Of a stretch of DNA of 64,000 nucleotides, positions 7,766 to 16,771 are shown one piece after another. Positions within the stretch are counted from its first letter, which is position 1. Each line of letters begins with the position of its first letter. The stretch is from NCBI RefSeq assembly GCF_003429085.1, contig NZ_QVTC01000049.1:26059-90058 (forward strand), written 5' to 3'. The notes beneath the pieces are model-generated. The model did not search any database. It was not told the DNA's origin and worked only from the letters and a program-made list of their open reading frames with translations. The DNA comes from Bacillus sp. V59.32b (GTDB lineage Bacteria; Bacillota; Bacilli; Bacillales; DSM-1321). The position numbers and the translations under genes are program-made.

Positions 7766-8644
7766 ATGCAAAATGGAGTAGCAGTAAAAACGAATGATGG
7801 ATTACAGCAGAATGACCCTCTGATTAATGCTTTTGTGCAAATTGCACCCCTTCTTAAGGATCTTTTTCCACAGGATTTTAATATCGGGGTGTCGGATAAA
7901 GAGAAGCTGTTAAAGGGTATTGGAGGAACCACAATGCCTGCATTGCCAGTCGGGTATATTCTTCAAAGCGGTGATGGAATGTATGAAGCCGTTCATTACA
8001 AAAAAATACAGAGAACCATTTTGCCAAAGGAAGTTTTTGGTTTTCCGGTAATAGCAAGTGCGATTCCCCTGCATGATGAGAGTGGAGCTGTAGTTGGTGC
8101 TGTTGGTGTTGCGACCAGTATGGAACAATATAATAACCTTTTCGATATTGCGACAAAATTATCCGTAGCAGTTGAACAGGTTAGCGCCACGATTCAGGAA
8201 TTGGCCGGATCCAATACAAATTTAGCGGGAAATATGCACCAAATTTCGGATCAATCTAATAATGTTTTAAAAAGTGTCCAGGAAATTGAACAAGTAGCCA
8301 AGATGGTTAGAGAAGTCTCTGATCATTCGCAAATATTGGGATTAAACGCTTCTATAGAAGCTGCACGGGCAGGGGAACATGGCAAAGGATTTTCGGTCGT
8401 GGCTCAGGAAATTCGAAAAATGGCCGGAAACTCTAAGGATCATACTGACACGATTAGAGATACCGTTTCAAAAATCGATGGCCTTATATCTAACCTGCAC
8501 AACTCGATTTCTGTTATTAATTCAGAGTCGGAAAACCAGTCCGCAGCTACGGAACAACTGGCGGCAACCATGCAGGAAATTAGCAGTAACGCCAATTCCT
8601 TGGCCGAATATGCCGAGAAAATAGTTAAAGGTGAAATTCAATAA
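7766..8644 (+). CDS. Soluble methyl-accepting chemotaxis protein (YfmS-like)
   Basis: A 292-residue chemoreceptor without a signal peptide or membrane segment. Residues 1-130 form a putative sensory domain (with [12 protein letters not shown] and [22 protein letters not shown], resembling a small PAS/cache-like ligand pocket), and residues about 140-290 form the helical signalling domain. The hairpin tip that contacts CheA and CheW is clear: [20 protein letters not shown], followed by [11 protein letters not shown]. Bacillus subtilis YfmS is a cytosolic receptor of the same length, and its neighbour YfmT is a vanillin dehydrogenase, as here. ATG at 7766 follows an AAAGGGTTAGGTG sequence. A sigma-D type promoter lies upstream. 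The pairing suggests sensing of an aromatic aldehyde or a related metabolite; that part is inference. Confidence 0.85.
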   Translation: MQNGVAVKTNDGLQQNDPLINAFVQIAPLLKDLFPQDFNIGVSDKEKLLKGIGGTTMPALPVGYILQSGDGMYEAVHYKKIQRTILPKEVFGFPVIASAIPLHDESGAVVGAVGVATSMEQYNNLFDIATKLSVAVEQVSATIQELAGSNTNLAGNMHQISDQSNNVLKSVQEIEQVAKMVREVSDHSQILGLNASIEAARAGEHGKGFSVVAQEIRKMAGNSKDHTDTIRDTVSKIDGLISNLHNSISVINSESENQSAATEQLAATMQEISSNANSLAEYAEKIVKGEIQ

Positions 8645-8688
8645 ATTAATACCGTGCTAAACGAGTATATCTTAGAGGAGAATTACAT

Positions 8689-10149
8689 ATGCAGCGTTAT
8701 GAAGACTTAAACAAAAGCTTTATCAATGGTGAATGGACTGAAGGGTTAAGTGAACGTACCTATGATATCTTAAACCCTTATGATAATTCAGTTATAAATA
8801 CGGTACGATTAGCTACAACAAAGCAGCTGGAAGAAACATTTGAAACGGCCAAACAGGCACAAAAACAGTGGGCGAAATCCTCTGCTGAAGAAAGAAAAGC
8901 AGTACTTAGAAAAGCAGCCGATTACTTAAAAGACAATCGTGAAGCGATTGTTGATGTGGTTGTTCGCGAGACGGGCGGAACAATCATAAAAGGCCATACT
9001 GAAGTTCAGGTGTCGATTGATGAATTAGAAGAAGCTATTATTATCGCCGACGAATTATATCAAGTGAGAGAAGTTCCTTCTATTGTAGAAGGGAAGGTAA
9101 ACCATGTACATCGCCTTCCACTAGGGGTTATTTCTTCGATTTCACCTTTCAACTTTCCGATGAATTTATCGATGAGGACGATTGCACCCGCTATTGCTCT
9201 AGGGAACAGTGTTGTTCATAAGCCGGATATCCAAGTAGGACTTTCAGGAGGATCGATGATTGCGAAAGCTTTTGAAGAAGCAGGACTTCCAAAAGGCGTA
9301 TTCAATATGATTCTAACTGACTTACAAGAAATTGGAGACGAGATGTTAACGAATCCGGTTCCGGGATTAATTAGTTTCACTGGGTCGACACCGGTCGGAA
9401 GACACATCGGTAAGATTGCAGGCGAAAACTTGAAGCGTGTCGCACTCGAGCTTGGCGGAAATGGACCGTTCGTCATCTTGTCAGATGCTGATGTAGACCG
9501 AGCTGTCGATGCTGCAGTCTTCGGCAAGTTCCTTCACCAAGGTCAAATCTGCATGATTACAAATCGGATAATCGTCCATCAAGATAAATACGATGAATTT
9601 GTTCAGAAGTTTGTCGAGAGAGTAAAGGCACTCCCATACGGAGACCCGAGAGATCCGAAAACGGTGATTGGCCCTCTTGTAAATGAGCGCCAGCTTGAAA
9701 AAGCAGTAAACGTAGCCGAGGAAGCCATTCGTGATGGGGAAAAGGTTGCGTTAGAAGGAGAACGTATCGGCAATGTTCTAACTCCGTATGTATTTATCGA
9801 TGTGAAGAATTCTAGTAAACTTGCACAAACGGAAGTTTTTGCCCCAATCGCAACGATTATTAAAGCAGAAACAGATGAAGAAGCGATTGATATTGCGAAT
9901 GATACCGACTATGGGTTAGCTTCTGCAATCTTTACAAGCGACCTCGTAAAAGGGGAGGAACTGGCCCTTCAAATTGATGCGGGGATGACTCATGTGAATG
10001 ACCAGACGGTAAATGCCCATCCTAACCTGCCGTTTGGCGGAAATAAAGCAAGCGGCCTGGGAAGATTCGGCAGCCCGTGGATTATTGAAGAGTTTACGGT
10101 GACTAAATGGGTTTCGATCCAGCATAAATATCGTAAATTCCCGTTTTAA
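8689..10149 (+). CDS. yfmT: Aldehyde dehydrogenase, YfmT-like (vanillin/benzaldehyde type)
   Basis: A 486-residue NAD(P)-dependent aldehyde dehydrogenase. The general-base Glu254 lies in VALELGGNGPF and the nucleophile Cys288 lies in FLHQGQICMITNR. The PFNFPMNLSMRTIAPAIALGNSVVHKPD stretch is the cofactor-binding region. Length and the QGQICMITNRII pattern match the YfmT/benzaldehyde dehydrogenase group, which oxidises vanillin and related aromatic aldehydes to acids. It starts 44 bases after the chemoreceptor, with GAGGAG eight bases before ATG, so the two genes probably share the sigma-D transcript. The conserved pairing with a soluble chemoreceptor is known from Bacillus subtilis. A strong terminator follows. 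Confidence 0.88.
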   Translation: MQRYEDLNKSFINGEWTEGLSERTYDILNPYDNSVINTVRLATTKQLEETFETAKQAQKQWAKSSAEERKAVLRKAADYLKDNREAIVDVVVRETGGTIIKGHTEVQVSIDELEEAIIIADELYQVREVPSIVEGKVNHVHRLPLGVISSISPFNFPMNLSMRTIAPAIALGNSVVHKPDIQVGLSGGSMIAKAFEEAGLPKGVFNMILTDLQEIGDEMLTNPVPGLISFTGSTPVGRHIGKIAGENLKRVALELGGNGPFVILSDADVDRAVDAAVFGKFLHQGQICMITNRIIVHQDKYDEFVQKFVERVKALPYGDPRDPKTVIGPLVNERQLEKAVNVAEEAIRDGEKVALEGERIGNVLTPYVFIDVKNSSKLAQTEVFAPIATIIKAETDEEAIDIANDTDYGLASAIFTSDLVKGEELALQIDAGMTHVNDQTVNAHPNLPFGGNKASGLGRFGSPWIIEEFTVTKWVSIQHKYRKFPF

Positions 10150-10197
10150 TTAAGTATCACAAATGAATAAATCGTTCATTTTTTAAACTTCCACCTG

Positions 10198-10247
10198 AAA
10201 AAAGCCTGTATTTATGATTAGTCAATAATCAAAATACAGGCTTTTTT
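10198..10247. terminator. Strong terminator after the aldehyde dehydrogenase
   Basis: A 15-bp perfect stem (AAAAAAGCCTGTATT with its complement) flanked by A-run and T-run, so it can stop transcription from both sides. The facing minus-strand small gene at 10275 would also use it. Confidence 0.85.
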
Positions 10248-10274
10248 ATGTGGAAAACACATTCCCATATTACA

Positions 10275-10454
10275 TTAGATTAATGGAAAGTTCTTTTCAT
10301 AACGCGGATTCGTATAGTATGGCGGTCTCGGGCCAATTAATGGCATTGGCCAGGTATGGTCATTGTCATAAAGCATCATTACTTTTTCGTCTGAATGATT
10401 TACTAACAATAACCGGACTTCAGGACTGAATCTAAAGAATTTTTCGTACTGCAA
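10275..10454 (-). CDS. Small protein of unknown function (59 aa)
   Basis: A 59-residue frame on the minus strand: it begins with TTG (MQYEKFFRFSPEVRLLLVNH) and ends NPRYEKNFPLI. The middle is DEKVMMLYDNDHTWPMPLIG followed by a Pro/Tyr-rich PRPPYYTNP. A perfect GGAGG stands eight bases before the TTG, and the stop lies just before the shared terminator, which together make it look like a real gene. I do not recognise the family; the Tyr/Pro-rich tail resembles small spore-coat-associated proteins but that is only an impression. The facing and neighbouring genes are an aldehyde dehydrogenase and a stress-type dehydrogenase. Confidence 0.6.
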   Translation of the reverse strand: MQYEKFFRFSPEVRLLLVNHSDEKVMMLYDNDHTWPMPLIGPRPPYYTNPRYEKNFPLI

Positions 10455-10655
10455 AACGGTAGCCTCCTTCTTTTTTTCCTACCCTTCACCTTATTCAAGG
10501 CCTATCACCATGGAGCAAGTACCGAAAATAATCGGGATGGGTATTCCAGTAAAAGGGAATTACGTAGATATCTTTCTCTGGACCAGGCACTGCGCCAGCC
10601 CTTAAAACATACGGTAAAAAGGTAAAAAGAAAACTGAATTTGTAGGAGGATTCTC

Positions 10656-11831
10656 ATGAAGCATCATTATCAAAAGCATCACATGCACGATATGGATGAT
10701 ATGTATGACATGGACGATATGCAAGGCCAAGAGCCAATGTATCAGGCGGTACAAATACATCATCCGGATTCAATGAAGCACATGCATCAAATGCATCATC
10801 CGGATTCAATGAAGCACATGCATCAAATGCACCAAATGGGTCAAGTGCAGCCACAAATGGATCAAATGGAGCCTCCTCATATGCAACAAGTGGAGCAATT
10901 GCAGTCTCAATTGCAGCCTCAAATGGTGAAAGGGTATCCGATGACTCCGAACTATGGAAGAATTATACGTTACGAGGATATCCCGCTTAACTTGCCTGAA
11001 CAGCGCCAGCTCCGCCATCCCGGTTTGGAACGATTCATGGTGCCCCGCCCGATTATTGAAAACCCGAATTATAAAGGAAGCGGAAAACTAAAAGGTAAAG
11101 TTGCACTTATTACAGGGGGCGACAGCGGTATTGGTGCAGCAACAGCGATTGCGTTTGCCAAAGAAGGCGCTGACGTTGCGATTGCTTATTTAGATGAACA
11201 CGAAGACGCGAACCGGACCAAGAGGAGAATCGAGCAACTTGGAGGGCGCTGTATATTAATGCCAGGTGACTTGCGGGATAAGCGTCAATGTGTTGCCATT
11301 GTAGAACACACTATGCAAGCATTTGGAAAACTCGATATTCTATGTAACCATGTTGGCATCCAATTCCAGCAGTTGGAATTGACTGACATCACTGATGAAC
11401 AGTTCGATGATACCTTTAAAGTAAACATATATTCTCACTTTTACACAACCAGAGCAGCGCTTCCATATATGAAACCAGGCAGCTCTATTATTAATACATC
11501 ATCCGTTGTAACGTATGTAGGTGAGAAGCAGATGATTGACTATACAGCTACGAAAGGGGCTAACGTTGGTTTCACACGAGCGTTGGCAAAGAACGTCATC
11601 AAAAAGGGTATCCGCGTTAATGCCGTGGCACCTGGCCGGATTTGGACACCGCTTATTTCGGCAAGCTTCTCAGAAGACCAAGTTGCCGTTTACGGAGCCT
11701 TTAATCCTATGCAACGGGTAGCACATCCATTTGAACTTGCGCCAACATACGTCTACCTAGCTTCTGATGATTCACGCTTTGTCACTGCCCAGGTGCTGCA
11801 CGTAGACGGAGGAGAATCTTCACATTCATAA
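10656..11831 (+). CDS. Short-chain dehydrogenase with Met/His-rich N-terminal extension
   Basis: A 391-residue protein. Residues about 120-391 are a classical NAD(P)-binding short-chain dehydrogenase of the stress-associated YhdF/YhxC type: the dinucleotide loop TGGDSGIG near 153-160, catalytic Ser282/283, Tyr296 and Lys300 (DYTATKGA), and the conserved [25 protein letters not shown] lead-in. Residues 1-95 are an unusual extension made almost only of Met, His, Asp and Gln, including [12 protein letters not shown] twice in tandem (35-46 and 47-58), encoded by an exact 36-bp duplication. Such a tail could bind copper or other metals. One active-site difference: the usual NNAG/NNH motif reads CNHVG. 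ATG at 10656 has a GTAGGAGGATTCTC RBS. A terminator follows. Confidence 0.85.
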   Translation: MKHHYQKHHMHDMDDMYDMDDMQGQEPMYQAVQIHHPDSMKHMHQMHHPDSMKHMHQMHQMGQVQPQMDQMEPPHMQQVEQLQSQLQPQMVKGYPMTPNYGRIIRYEDIPLNLPEQRQLRHPGLERFMVPRPIIENPNYKGSGKLKGKVALITGGDSGIGAATAIAFAKEGADVAIAYLDEHEDANRTKRRIEQLGGRCILMPGDLRDKRQCVAIVEHTMQAFGKLDILCNHVGIQFQQLELTDITDEQFDDTFKVNIYSHFYTTRAALPYMKPGSSIINTSSVVTYVGEKQMIDYTATKGANVGFTRALAKNVIKKGIRVNAVAPGRIWTPLISASFSEDQVAVYGAFNPMQRVAHPFELAPTYVYLASDDSRFVTAQVLHVDGGESSHS

Positions 11832-11860
11832 TATTGGCAAGGAATGTACAGCAAGTGCTA

Positions 11861-11895
11861 AACCGATTCCCTTAATCCTTGGGGAATCGGTTTTT
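11861..11895 (+). terminator. Terminator after the Met/His-rich dehydrogenase
   Basis: AACCGATTCCC pairs with GGGAATCGGTT (one-base bulge) and runs into TTTTT. Confidence 0.8.
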
Positions 11896-12005
11896 GAATT
11901 CGATTGAAAAAACAGGTTCTGCATACTTATTGCCATTAATATTAATTTAAAGTTATGAAGGCAAAGCAGGGCGAAATCATACGAAAGACAAAAGGAGAAG
12001 AACCG

Positions 12006-15000
12006 ATGAATTTTTTGACGAAATTCAGTTTGAAAAATGCCGTGGCGGTTTTTATTATTTCGTTTTTGTTTATTCTCGGGGGCGTTTATTCGTTTTCGCA
12101 GCTTAAAGTCACGCAGCTTCCTGATATTGAATTTCCGCAAATTACTGTCGAGGCGGTTTACCCCGGGGCTTCCCCCGATGATGTAAGCAGTAAGGTGACC
12201 TCAAAGCTGGAAAGCCAATTTAAGTCGATTGAAGATGCGACAAAAGTCACGAGTTCTTCTTTTGAAAGTGTAGGGATAATCAATCTGGAGTTTCCCTTTG
12301 ATACCGAAATGGATGAAATTGAACAGCAGGTTAACACGTTAGCAAAAGATGCTGGTTTGCCTAAGGAAGTGGAGGTAGAAGTAAGCAGGTTTTCCTTCGG
12401 TTCTTTCCCTATATACAATATTTCCTTGTTTGGAAAAGGCGATGAGGATATTGATAAGCTAATGCAAGACGAGGTTATACCGGAATTAAATAAAATCCAG
12501 GGATTAAACAGTGTCTCGGTCGGCGGCTTTACCGACAACCTGGTGCAAATTACGATCGATAAGCAAAAGGCGGCTGAATCCGGTTTGAGTTTAAGTAGTA
12601 TTAAAGACCATATTAATGCCAAATACGTATCTTTTCCGGCGGGGCAAATAAGCGAATCAGATGTACAAATACCGATCAGGGTAGAAGAGAACCTGGATAG
12701 TGTAAAGAAGCTGAAGGATTTGCAATTGACTGTTTCAGCGCCGGCTGCACCTGTTACAAAAGAAGGTATAGTCAATCCCCAGGAAGGTGCATCAGGACAG
12801 GGGAGCAGTGAAGCACAAGGACCTCCTTCCGCTGCGGGTCCCGAACCAGCGGCATTGACAAAAGTTCCTGGACCAAAGCCTATTCTGTTAAAAGACATCG
12901 CAAAGGTGGAAACCGCATCTGAACAAAGCGAAAAAGCCCGTTTTGACTTAAATGACTCCTTATCGTTGGCTGTCACGAAAAAACAGGATGCCAATACTGT
13001 CGAGGTTGCGGATGAAGTCATAAACGTGCTGGATCAGTATGACGATGAGTTGGATTATTCAATCGGCCTGGATTCGGCAACGGATATCAAGAAATCGGTG
13101 TCCTCACTTGTCAAAGAAGGCTTGCTTGGCGCCCTGTTTGCCTCGCTTGCCGTGCTTTTATTTTTGAGAAATGTGCGCGCAACTTTGATTGCAATTGTCT
13201 CTATTCCATTATCACTGCTTATAGGAGCTATCTTTTTAAAGCAGCTGGATATATCACTTAATATCATGACACTTGGAGGAATGGCGGTCGCGGTTGGCCG
13301 GGTCGTCGATGATAGCATCGTAGTGATTGAGAATATATTCCGGCGGGTACGGAAAACAACAGAAGGGATGACGGACAGAGTCATACTGGATTCAACGAAA
13401 GAGATATTAAAGGCGATCACTTCGTCTACGATCACAACCGTAGTCGTCTTTTTGCCTTTAGGATTTGTCGGGGGCATTACCGGCGAGTTTTTCCTGCCGT
13501 TTGCATTGACGATCGTTTTCTCTTTGCTGGCATCTTTACTTGTCGCGATTACAATCGTGCCGATCATGGCGAAGTTTGCATTTAAGAAAGTCCCGAAAGA
13601 AGAAAAAGAAGGGGTATTGCAGCGTATATATGGAAGAATGATTGAGAAATCGTTGAACCATAAAGCGATGATTTTGGTGATGTCGTTCTTGATCCTGGGA
13701 GGCTCTTTTGCGCTGGTGCCGCAGCTTGGTTTTACCTTCATCCCTAACGAAGAGCAAAATGCATTAACTGCTTCGATCGAATTGCCGGAATCGACGACGC
13801 TTGAGAGAACTGATGAAGTATCGATGCAAATTGAAAAGATGCTGGATCAGAAGGATGATGTCAAGGAAGTTACGGCAAGCATCGGCAGCCGGGACTTCAT
13901 CACTGGATTAAAACTGCAGAATAAAGCAAACTACTTTATCAATCTTACCGAGCAGGCAAACGTTCAGGATTCGATTGAAAAGCTGCAATCAGAAATGGAA
14001 AGAACCGTGAAAGAAGAAGAACCCGATACAAAAGTTTCAATAGAAGAATTGAACATGAGCGGCCCGCCAACGAACAACAACGTAGACATCGATCTGTTCT
14101 CTAATGATTTGGAGGCTTTGCAAAAAGCAGCTAAACAAGTCGAAGATTACATGAAAGAAAATGATGATTTGAAATATGTCAGCAACAACTTCACTGATAA
14201 GCAGAAACAATATCTTGTTGAAATTAATACAGAAAAAGCAACGCAGCTTGGTTTAAGCGGATACCAAATTATTGGGACGATTAATGACCAGACCAGCCCT
14301 GTGAATGTAGGTACGCTGAAGCTGGACGGCAAAGACCAGGAGGTTCAGCTCGCTTATGATAAAGACTTGAACTCCCAAGCAGATCTAAAGGAAGTTACTT
14401 TGTTCTCGAAACGAGGGCCAGTGGCTTTGTCAGAAGTAGCAACAGTAAAGCCGGTCGAAAGCTTTACCTCGATACAGCGTCTGGATGGAAAAGTATATGC
14501 GCGGGTGAGTGCTGAGGTCATCATTGATGATGTGCGGGCTGTTTCCGAGGAAATAACAACGGGTATAAAAGCAGATCTTACCCTACCTGACGGGGTGTCC
14601 CTGGAGAGCGGCGGGGGGAGCGATGATACGGTTGAAGTGTTCCAAGCGCTTGGAATGGCCATTTTGGTTGCGATCGGACTTGTTTATTTGACGATGCTGA
14701 TCACATTTGGAAAAGCGCGTATTCCATTCGTTATCCTATCTTCCTTGATCTTTATCCCGGTGGGGTCGCTGGTAGCCTTGTATCTGACAAAAGAGCCGCT
14801 ATCCATCTCGGTGATGATTGGATTTTTAATGCTGATCGGGATCGTCTCGACAAACGCGATTGTCCTCGTGGACCGGATCGGCCAGAACCGGGAAGAACGC
14901 GGCCTGCCCATACGGCAATCATTAATAGAAGCTGGAAAAACCAGGCTTCGCCCCATCTTAATGACGGCATTTGCGAAGATAACAGCATTGCTGCCGCTGG

Positions 15001-15155
15001 CATTAGCGACATCTTCAGGAACACTGATTTCCAAGGGATTGGCAATCACGGTTATTGGAGGCCTCACTTCATCAACTTTACTAACATTAATACTCGTCCC
15101 TATCGTGTATGAGCTGTTCTTCTTCCGTAAAGCGAAGGAGGAAAAGAACAATTAA
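12006..15155 (+). CDS. swrC: RND-family efflux permease (SwrC/YerP-like)
   Basis: A 1049-residue inner-membrane exporter of the RND superfamily. The first membrane helix (NAVAVFIISFLFILGGVYSF) is followed by a first large extracellular loop, the central helices, a second large loop and the C-terminal helices in the usual 1+5+1+5 plan. Motif A in TM4 is present with the proton-relay Asp pair (VAVGRVVDDSIVVIENIFRR). A Pro/Ala/Gly-rich insert lies at about residues 245-300 (AAPVTKEGI to KVPGPKP) between the porter subdomains, as in other Gram-positive SwrC proteins. Bacillus subtilis SwrC exports surfactin and supports swarming; the substrate here is unknown. ATG at 12006 is preceded by AAAGGAGAAG; an in-frame ATG at 11955 is upstream of that site. 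No adaptor gene lies beside it. Confidence 0.88.
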   Translation: MNFLTKFSLKNAVAVFIISFLFILGGVYSFSQLKVTQLPDIEFPQITVEAVYPGASPDDVSSKVTSKLESQFKSIEDATKVTSSSFESVGIINLEFPFDTEMDEIEQQVNTLAKDAGLPKEVEVEVSRFSFGSFPIYNISLFGKGDEDIDKLMQDEVIPELNKIQGLNSVSVGGFTDNLVQITIDKQKAAESGLSLSSIKDHINAKYVSFPAGQISESDVQIPIRVEENLDSVKKLKDLQLTVSAPAAPVTKEGIVNPQEGASGQGSSEAQGPPSAAGPEPAALTKVPGPKPILLKDIAKVETASEQSEKARFDLNDSLSLAVTKKQDANTVEVADEVINVLDQYDDELDYSIGLDSATDIKKSVSSLVKEGLLGALFASLAVLLFLRNVRATLIAIVSIPLSLLIGAIFLKQLDISLNIMTLGGMAVAVGRVVDDSIVVIENIFRRVRKTTEGMTDRVILDSTKEILKAITSSTITTVVVFLPLGFVGGITGEFFLPFALTIVFSLLASLLVAITIVPIMAKFAFKKVPKEEKEGVLQRIYGRMIEKSLNHKAMILVMSFLILGGSFALVPQLGFTFIPNEEQNALTASIELPESTTLERTDEVSMQIEKMLDQKDDVKEVTASIGSRDFITGLKLQNKANYFINLTEQANVQDSIEKLQSEMERTVKEEEPDTKVSIEELNMSGPPTNNNVDIDLFSNDLEALQKAAKQVEDYMKENDDLKYVSNNFTDKQKQYLVEINTEKATQLGLSGYQIIGTINDQTSPVNVGTLKLDGKDQEVQLAYDKDLNSQADLKEVTLFSKRGPVALSEVATVKPVESFTSIQRLDGKVYARVSAEVIIDDVRAVSEEITTGIKADLTLPDGVSLESGGGSDDTVEVFQALGMAILVAIGLVYLTMLITFGKARIPFVILSSLIFIPVGSLVALYLTKEPLSISVMIGFLMLIGIVSTNAIVLVDRIGQNREERGLPIRQSLIEAGKTRLRPILMTAFAKITALLPLALATSSGTLISKGLAITVIGGLTSSTLLTLILVPIVYELFFFRKAKEEKNN

Positions 15156-15268
15156 GACGTGAGATGGCGGCTTCAATTGAGAGAGTGAGGCCGCTCATTC
15201 TAAAAGGAGCGGTAGCGATTTATGTTCTTTCTAAAAAGGATGAATGACCGTAATAATAATCTTGTGTT

Positions 15269-15300
15269 AAAAGCAGCCTTTATGGGCTGTTTCTTTTTAT
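15269..15300 (+). terminator. Probable terminator downstream of the RND gene
   Basis: AAGCAGCC and GGGCTGTTT form a short stem followed by CTTTTTAT. It lies 115 bases after the permease stop; the bases between hold no supported gene. Confidence 0.55.
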
Positions 15301-15371
15301 AAAGGCATAGGCTTATAACCCATTTATTCATTTTAATAGGGCCGTTTGTAAATACGTTATAGTCATCCTTT

Positions 15372-16089
15372 TTATAGAGAAGCAACACTTGCTTTCCATT
15401 CTTGAATCCAGTTCGTTTTCCCAATTCCGTAGCTTTCTTTTTGCCCAATGTCCTGTAACGAACTGTTTTCGTATCCAATCGATAAGAATAAATCCGGAAT
15501 GGAGTCGAATCCATTCTTTGCAAGTGCATATAACTGAGGTCCATAGTGAGCCGCCATAATACCTGAACCCGCCGCATTATAAGGATTTTTGCGCAGCCCA
15601 TTCTTATAGATTTCAAAAATATCTGTTCCGTCTTCTGTCACAAACTTCCCATCTGACACTATTAGGTTTTTCAGGCATAGCCTGTTACATTTTTTATTTC
15701 ACGGACAAGAGTGTACTTATCATACTTATCACGGGTAAATTGGGTGCAGTCATCCGAACGGCTTTGGATAATATGAACGAATAGCTCCCTCGAATTACGG
15801 GCAGAATTCAGTACCTCTTCTAACTGACCAATGAGACCCTTATCTTCGGTCCCACCTACAGTTAGCATGAAATTATTTGGATCGATAGTAAAGATCAATT
15901 TCAATTCATTTGAATACTAATTTGGTATTTCTCAAACAGTTCTTTTAACTGCCCATTCACTTTTTGCCGGTTGAATGCTTTTCGTTCTGCGACTTCTACC
16001 GCACCGTTTATAAGTGGCTCATCTCAGCGTCTGTTTTGGCCTGAGTATTTTGTTTGCTTTGTTGCAACGAATGGTAGATTGATATTCAT
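15372..16089 (-). pseudogene. Decayed gene with several frameshifts (possibly DUF4885-like)
   Basis: Read on the minus strand, an ATG at 16089 with AAGGCAG before it opens a frame, but protein-like sequence continues only by changing frame at least three times. The pieces in order are TQAKTDAEMSHL, INGAVEVAERKAF...LKELFEKYQISIQMN (stop at 15901), KLIFTIDPNNFMLTVGGTEDKG...REIKNVTGYA (stop near 15671), and KNLIVSDGKFVTEDGTDIF...IGKTNWIQEWKASVASL (stop 15372). Joining them gives a protein of about 235 residues. The parts with TEDGTDIF and SLQDIGQKESYG remind me of the Bacillus DUF4885 family, but I hold this loosely. The stops and shifts argue that no full protein is made, unless they are sequencing errors in a row. 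About 160 bases without any gene separate it from the next gene. Confidence 0.6.
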
Positions 16090-16249
16090 TCTGATTCTGC
16101 CTTAAACAAATATTCATATAATGAATTTTTCAACTTGTAGTTTCTTGTTAGAAATATCGGTATAGGAATGGAAAAGTTTAGGTGATGAAGGTAGAAGATT
16201 TATATAGTAAAGTAAATGAGGGGAGTTCAACTCTGATAATAAAGAGGAA

Positions 16250-16561
16250 TTATATCCTCTTCCTTCTTCTTTGTTCTTGTCCACATTTGTGCGATTTCCG
16301 CATTTTCATAAAACGGTACATAAGTGCGGCGTTCTTGCCCTTTTGGGTATGACGATTGATTTTAGGGCGCAGGCAATCGAGAAATTCTGTATCGCATTTG
16401 CATGGTGAAATTCCCCTCTCTAAGCAGAGGTCATGTCTTCTGCAGCAGTTATCGACATCGTTGACCGGAGCGCCTGGACCGCTGCAAGCAGGTCCACACC
16501 ATTTATAGCCGGGAAAGATACAACGTCCTTGACGTCTTTCCTCTCTTTTTCTTATAAACAT
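16250..16561 (-). CDS. Phospholipase A2-like small protein (parvovirus VP1-type domain)
   Basis: A 103-residue, Cys-rich, strongly basic protein. It carries the two motifs of secreted-type phospholipase A2: a calcium-binding loop (YKWCGPACSGPG, residues 19-30) and the catalytic His-Asp dyad in DNCCRRHDLCL (His43, Asp44), with a further CKCDTEFLDCL helix. Short Bacillus proteins of this kind are usually annotated as parvovirus coat protein VP1-like because that viral coat bears the same domain. It would hydrolyse the sn-2 ester of phospholipids if active. There is no clear signal peptide; the N-terminus is charged (MFIRKREERRQGRC). ATG at 16561 is preceded by AAGGATG. Its stop overlaps a small hairpin (16241-16262). 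Function in the bacterium is unknown. Confidence 0.7.
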   Translation of the reverse strand: MFIRKREERRQGRCIFPGYKWCGPACSGPGAPVNDVDNCCRRHDLCLERGISPCKCDTEFLDCLRPKINRHTQKGKNAALMYRFMKMRKSHKCGQEQRRRKRI

Positions 16562-16771
16562 AACAACACATCCTTGAAAATTAAATTATTCATAGTTTAT
16601 GAGAGAGAGCAGGGGAACGAGCAGGACGAAGCCCTAACATTGAAAAAATATTGGTAGGTTGAGCTGACGGATAGAGCCGTGAAGAATCATTGTATGGCTC
16701 TGTTAAACTTTATTTTGAAAAAGCAATAATCGGCTTAATGAGCCAGGAGAGATTTATAAACATAGCCATTT

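Noticed and set aside
10480..10655. Possible sigma-B promoter before the Met/His-rich dehydrogenase (GGGTAT at about 10540)
   Set aside because: No GTTT-type -35 box at 12-15 bases, so the second half of the site is missing.
12158..13021. A 287-codon open frame on the minus strand opposite the RND permease
   Set aside because: It is antisense to a clear 1049-residue RND protein, has Ser/Leu-rich translation and no ribosome binding site; the open frame comes from codon bias of the real gene.
13055..13741. A 228-codon open frame on the minus strand opposite the RND permease
   Set aside because: Same reason: antisense shadow of conserved membrane helices, no RBS and no recognisable domain.
15200..15616. 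A 138-codon minus-strand frame overlapping the decayed gene
   Set aside because: It lies in a different frame from the protein-like pieces and has basic, random-looking composition.
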